Assembly (NCBI GenBank): GCA_009767595.1
Contig: VSDK01013701.1
Span: forward strand, 320,933-384,932
Reading direction: 5' to 3'
DNA length: 64,000 nucleotides
Source: Symbiodinium kawagutii
Taxonomy: Eukaryota; Sar; Dinophyceae; Suessiales; Symbiodiniaceae
Below the pieces are notes generated by a model. That model ran no database searches. It saw only the letters and a program-made list of their open reading frames with translations, and was not told the origin of the DNA. The number at the start of each line of letters is the position of its first letter. Position 1 is the stretch's first letter. Both the position numbers and the translations under genes were made by a program. Below are positions 60,881-64,000 of this stretch, piece by piece.

Positions 60881-61188
60881 CTACGAGGTGGGCCCCCAAC
60901 CACTGAACTAAGTTGGTTTATAAGTAAGTTAAGTGCGGTGAGTTCTACCAGTTATAGGGGTTATAACCCAACTTAGAACTACTATAGGGGGTTTAATCCA
61001 ACCAGTTATAACCCAGTTGTAGTGGACAACTACCAGTGAAGTGAGTTATAGGGGTGAACTAACCCAACGCTTGTACCTGCAACCACTGAACTAAAGTTGG
61101 TTTAGAAGTAATATAACTGGGGTGATTTCTACCAGTTATAGGGGTGAACTAACCCAACGACTGTAGCTGCCAGGGACCCACCTTGTAC
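60881..61188 (+). mobile_element. R2 element, composite; its end forms an exon acceptor
   Basis: Starts 'ctacgaggtgggcccccaac' immediately next to the RRM-gene exon at 60,880 and ends 'agggacccaccttgtac'. Internal units are repeated, so this looks like nested or tandem copies. Read on the minus strand, the element ends '...CCCACCTCGTAG' and the exon starts at the next base. Confidence 0.75.
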
Positions 61189-61224
61189 AACCATCATGGT
61201 CATTGGTCATTATGTAGGTATATA

Positions 61225-61332
61225 TGGTGGTCTCCCAGAATAGGGAACGCCCAAAAGTGGATGGTCTGTTACTACAAATGATTAATTAATAAACTGGATG
61301 ATTTGAGGGGTGCCCCATTTTTGAGAAACACA
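61225..61332 (+). mobile_element. R3 element
   Basis: 'tggtggtctcccagaatagg' to 'ccccatttttgagaaacaca'. Confidence 0.6.
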
Positions 61333-61395
61333 CAAATGAATAGTGGGGAATCACAATATACATGATTGTTGATCAACCAAGACTATAAACCATAT

Positions 61396-61503
61396 GGGTG
61401 TTTCTCAAAATAGGGGTACCCCCAAGTCATCTAGTTACTAGCCATTTATAGTAAATAAACCTACGAGTACCATCTTTAGAGGTCCCCTATTTTGAGAAAC
61501 CAT
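61396..61503 (+). mobile_element. R3 element (best-preserved copy)
   Basis: 'gggtgtttctcaaaatagg' plus 'ggtaccccc' to 'cccctattttgagaaaccat'. The ends are near-perfect inverted repeats of about 18 bp, total about 108 bp. Confidence 0.75.
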
Positions 61504-61606
61504 CCTATTGACTGTGATGGTTGGAGACTTGAGATCGACAGCCAACATTCAGAGGCTTACACAACTCAACGACGAAGGTCGGTGAGACTTCGGAACATTC
61601 ATAGAA

Positions 61607-61720
61607 GCTGGGCCCCTGAAAGTTGCAGTCGTTGGGTTAGTTCACCCCTGGTAGAAATCGCCCCATGGTTAAGTTACTTACAAACCAACAGCTCTGAGTG
61701 GTTGGGGGCCCACCTTGTAC
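61607..61720 (-). mobile_element. R2 element, inverted orientation
   Basis: 'gctgggcccctgaaagttgc' to 'ggttgggggcccaccttgtac'. Same body as 43561 in reverse complement. Confidence 0.7.
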
Positions 61721-62096
61721 TGATTAATGATACCTATGATACCTGTGAATGATGCCATAGCGCCTATGGTTAACAGGTGGACTACCGCGAATTCACAGTT
61801 GGAATGACTGAAATCGGAAGAAAATCATCAGTTGGATGATCACCAGCGCGTGCTGTGGTTAGTGACCACAATAAGAAACCATGAAAAGTTGCATGACTAC
61901 GGTTGAACAACCAGATAAGCATGATTCACCTAGCAGGACCAACCATGATTAGCAGGACTAACATAAACAATCATCTGTAAATTGCCAAGCATGGTAATCA
62001 TGGCTACATTCACCAGTTGCCAAGAGGGCCCATCAAAATCATCCCAGTTGGAAAATCCACCCAGTAAGAAAGACTTAAAGGTTACAGAATTTGTAG

Positions 62097-62233
62097 GTAC
62101 AAGGTGGCCCCCCTGGCTACAAGTTGATCAATAAGCCATTTAACTATAGTTATATATCCCATATCTGGGAATTACCTTAAATAGTTATAAGTTATAACCC
62201 AAGTTAGCTAACTAAGGGGGCCCACCTTGTATA
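62097..62233 (+). mobile_element. R2 element
   Basis: 'gtacaaggtggcccccctgg' to 'gggggcccaccttgtatag', with diverged interior. It begins 25 nt from the donor of the exon at 62258-62357. Confidence 0.7.
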
Positions 62234-62257
62234 GATAATGGCTCATCCCAGTTTCTA

Positions 62258-62357
62258 TTCGTTGCGGGCACGGACATCAGTGAACCGAAAACGAAAAAGT
62301 ACTCCCTCCACAAGGCCCGTGAGGTTCACACACCGAAACTCGTGCGGCGGCTCATGG
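62258..62357 (-). CDS. exon with fibronectin-III-like half domain
   Basis: Acceptor 'aaatgag', probable GA or other donor near 62,258. Reads 'PPHEFRCVNLTGLVEGVLFR', then 'FRFTDVRARNE'. This fits the second half of FN3 domains (a 'GL..G..Y.FRV.A.N' pattern). Such domains are protein-interaction modules. Whether it belongs to the RRM gene or to another gene is unknown. Confidence 0.45.
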
Positions 62358-62599
62358 CTCATTTACAATACTCGTGGGTTGCAGGCCCGGCTATGCTCCA
62401 ATGACTTTACTAGTAAGTGTAGTTACATACCCTACTTACTACCTCTGAAGAGCCATAAAGGCTCAACCATCCAGACACTTTGACATGCAGGTCGGTTGTT
62501 TGCTTGTCATCTCTCCAAATGATACATTCCGAACAGCTTGCGAATCACCACCAGTTGTACATCACTGCCCATGGATGCGGCCCGTAGGAGGAGTTCAAT

Positions 62600-62739
62600 C
62601 AAGCTTGACCCCTGGGGTACTCATTGGAGGGCTACTCATCAGAGCCCGTGTTGCCGTGGTGTTGCTGCGGTCCCAGTTGAAGTCCCGCCGGAGCAGGCGA
62701 GCGATGGGAGATGGTGCATAGCTAGAATTGAAACCTCGC
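62600..62739 (-). CDS. exon starting at an R2 end
   Basis: The minus-strand acceptor is the R2 terminus '...CCCACCTCGTAG' at 62,740. The frame reads 'GFNSSYAPSPIARLLRRDFN' then 'WDRSNTTATRALM' and stays open to about 62,600 or beyond; the donor is uncertain (GC or GT choices). It may be joined to the FN3-like exon downstream. Confidence 0.5.
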
Positions 62740-62830
62740 CTACGAGGTGGGCCCCCAACAACTTATAAGTTGGTTTATAAGTAACTTCACTGGGGTTAAC
62801 TACCAGTTGTAGGGGTTATAAGCCAACATG
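62740..62830 (+). mobile_element. R2 element, one end truncated
   Basis: 'ctacgaggtgggcccccaac' with 'aacttataagttgg' and 'ccagttgtaggggttataag'; the right-hand inverted repeat is missing. Confidence 0.65.
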
Positions 62831-63440
62831 ATGGTAATGCATGATGCTTAGAGGAAGTAATAGCAAAAACTGGGAGGAAACTCGTGCACAAATCCGTGAA
62901 AGGGGGATAACTGATGAAAGTTGTGGATGCTTTCACACAACTTGTTGGTTGCTGTCGCTCTTGTTGCCGTTGTTGTGGTTGAGATTGGTTTGTTGCCTGT
63001 TTTTTGGTGCCGTTTATTTTTGTTTGTTCTTTTCATCGTTGTGCTTCTTTTTGTTGGTGTTGCTGTTGATGGTGGTGGTGGTCGTTTTGGTGTTGCTGCT
63101 GTTGCTGATCAACTCTTGAGGGTGGGTTTTGAACCAGGGTTGGTCAACTATTTAGGGAAGGTGTTGTCACCAGATACGGGTGGGAGAACATCTCGACAAA
63201 GAAAAACCATGAGACCGGTAGTTGTTTGTTCCGCTCATTTGTGGTTTGTGACAATTAACAACAATGGCAGCAACTGTTTCTTTCAGCCAGGCATTCGCAA
63301 TACTTTGTTGCTTCGCTAGGATACTGTTGTCATGCATGCTTAATGCAGATCGGCAAAATGAACACGCGAGTACTTACTGTAATACCACAGTCAAATCATT
63401 CGTGCACATTCAGCAGCGCATTCGCATGCATTAAGGAAAT
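62831..63440. other. T/G-rich spacer
   Basis: Contains 'ttgttg/gttgctg' low-complexity sequence giving hydrophobic false frames. No supported gene. Confidence 0.4.
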
Positions 63441-63442
63441 GA

Positions 63443-64000
63443 CTACAAACGCAGGATCGCATCCTCTACTGCAGAGCTGTCACCACCAGAACCTGGAGAG
63501 CCCCATGTAACCACTGACCCGTCGCCCAGGATAGCAGCAAAGGCAGAATCTGTGGCCTGAACTTGTTGCACGTTTTTGAGCTGATCTTGCACTGCAGCGC
63601 TGTCACCACCAGATTGTGGAACGCCCCAGGTAACCACTGACCTGTCGCCCAAGATGGCAGCAAAGGCTCGTGCCGTGGCCTGAACTTGTTGCACGTTCTG
63701 GAGCTGATGTTGGACTGCAGAGCTGTCACCACCGGCATCTGGATCGCCCCAGGTAACCACTGACCCGTCGCCCAAGATGGCAGCAAAGGCGCGATATGTC
63801 CCCTGAACTTGTTGCACGTTCCTGAGCTGATCTTGAACTGCAGAGCTGTCACCACCATAATCTGGATGACCCCAAGTAACCACAGACTGGTCGCCCAAGA
63901 TGGCAGCAAAAACCTGATGTGCAGCCTGAAGCTGTTGCACATTCCTGAGCGGACCTTGCACTGCAGAGCTATCACCACCAGAACCTGGAGAACCCCAGAT
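63443..64000 (-). CDS. RCC1-like repeat protein, 3' end (continues beyond the window)
   Basis: A minus-strand frame runs from the right edge to a stop at 63443. It holds four copies and a start of a fifth of a 41-residue repeat: 'NVQQVQ', 'AFAAILGDGSVVTWG', 'GGDSSAVQDQL'. The G-D-G-S-V-V-T-W-G phrase is the blade motif of RCC1/HERC-type beta-propellers, which often act as nucleotide-exchange or ubiquitin-ligase scaffolds; here the exact function is unknown. The repeats are nearly identical, pointing to recent tandem duplication. The last copy diverges after 'GDSSAVEDA' and ends 'ILRL'. This repeat type is very common in Symbiodinium genomes as I remember them. Confidence 0.8.
   Translation of the reverse strand: MWGSPGSGGDSSAVQGPLRNVQQLQAAHQVFAAILGDQSVVTWGHPDYGGDSSAVQDQLRNVQQVQGTYRAFAAILGDGSVVTWGDPDAGGDSSAVQHQLQNVQQVQATARAFAAILGDRSVVTWGVPQSGGDSAAVQDQLKNVQQVQATDSAFAAILGDGSVVTWGSPGSGGDSSAVEDAILRL

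Noticed and set aside
1-64000. Spliced-leader RNA gene or relict leader
   Set aside because: I looked for the 22-nt dinoflagellate leader core on both strands and did not see a match; a systematic search could still find a degenerate copy.

Overview
The window looks like nuclear DNA of a dinoflagellate, most likely a Symbiodiniaceae species. The reasons are: many short exons with AG acceptors and a mixture of GT, GC and GA donors; every gene I can support lying on the minus strand; a 41-residue RCC1-like repeat (motif 'ILGDGSVVTWG') of a kind I associate with Symbiodinium; and two multi-exon families (called A and B here) that I recognise from memory as greatly expanded in Symbiodinium-type genomes. 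Species and family assignments come from memory and pattern, not from a search.

Layout. 1-7,400 is gene-poor and holds a 54-bp satellite (about 2,104-5,790, with a 658-N gap), flanked by a direct duplication and, outside that, by inverted arrays of a G5/A7-type repeat. 7,547-13,000 (minus) is a chain of exons with an HMG-box-like segment and a transposase/RNase-H-like segment (locus C). 13,000-19,600 holds a few orphan open frames, a G-rich minisatellite and a 15-bp minisatellite. 19,671-22,926 (minus) is locus A, whose exons 1-12 join in frame. 23,887-31,968 (minus) is locus B, a large gene of about 17 exons. 32,000-62,800 is intron-like, AT-rich DNA containing about 30 short GC-richer islands that read as minus-strand exons. 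Five of them (56.8-60.9 kb) join in frame into a Gly-rich RRM RNA-binding protein; an FN3-like piece lies at 62.3 kb; the rest belong to one or more unrecognised genes. 63,443 to the right edge is the 3' end of an RCC1-like repeat gene.

The most interesting feature is the relation between introns and small terminal-inverted-repeat elements. Three families of about 75-160 bp (R1, R2, R3) fill the intron-like DNA of the right half. R2 ends carry ready-made splice sites: AAG|GTGGGC at one end and ACCTTGTAG| at the other, symmetrical in both orientations. Two exons (starting at 60,880 and 62,739) begin exactly at an R2 end. One intron of locus B (31,554-31,750) is itself an element whose inverted repeats sit just inside its splice sites. 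This fits introner-type, transposon-derived introns.

No classical operons, bacterial signals, CRISPR arrays, rRNA genes or intact tRNA genes were seen. One tRNA-like, possibly SINE-derived, segment lies near 48.4 kb. Exon boundaries were placed by eye from splice dinucleotides, reading-frame continuity and composition; no transcript data were available.
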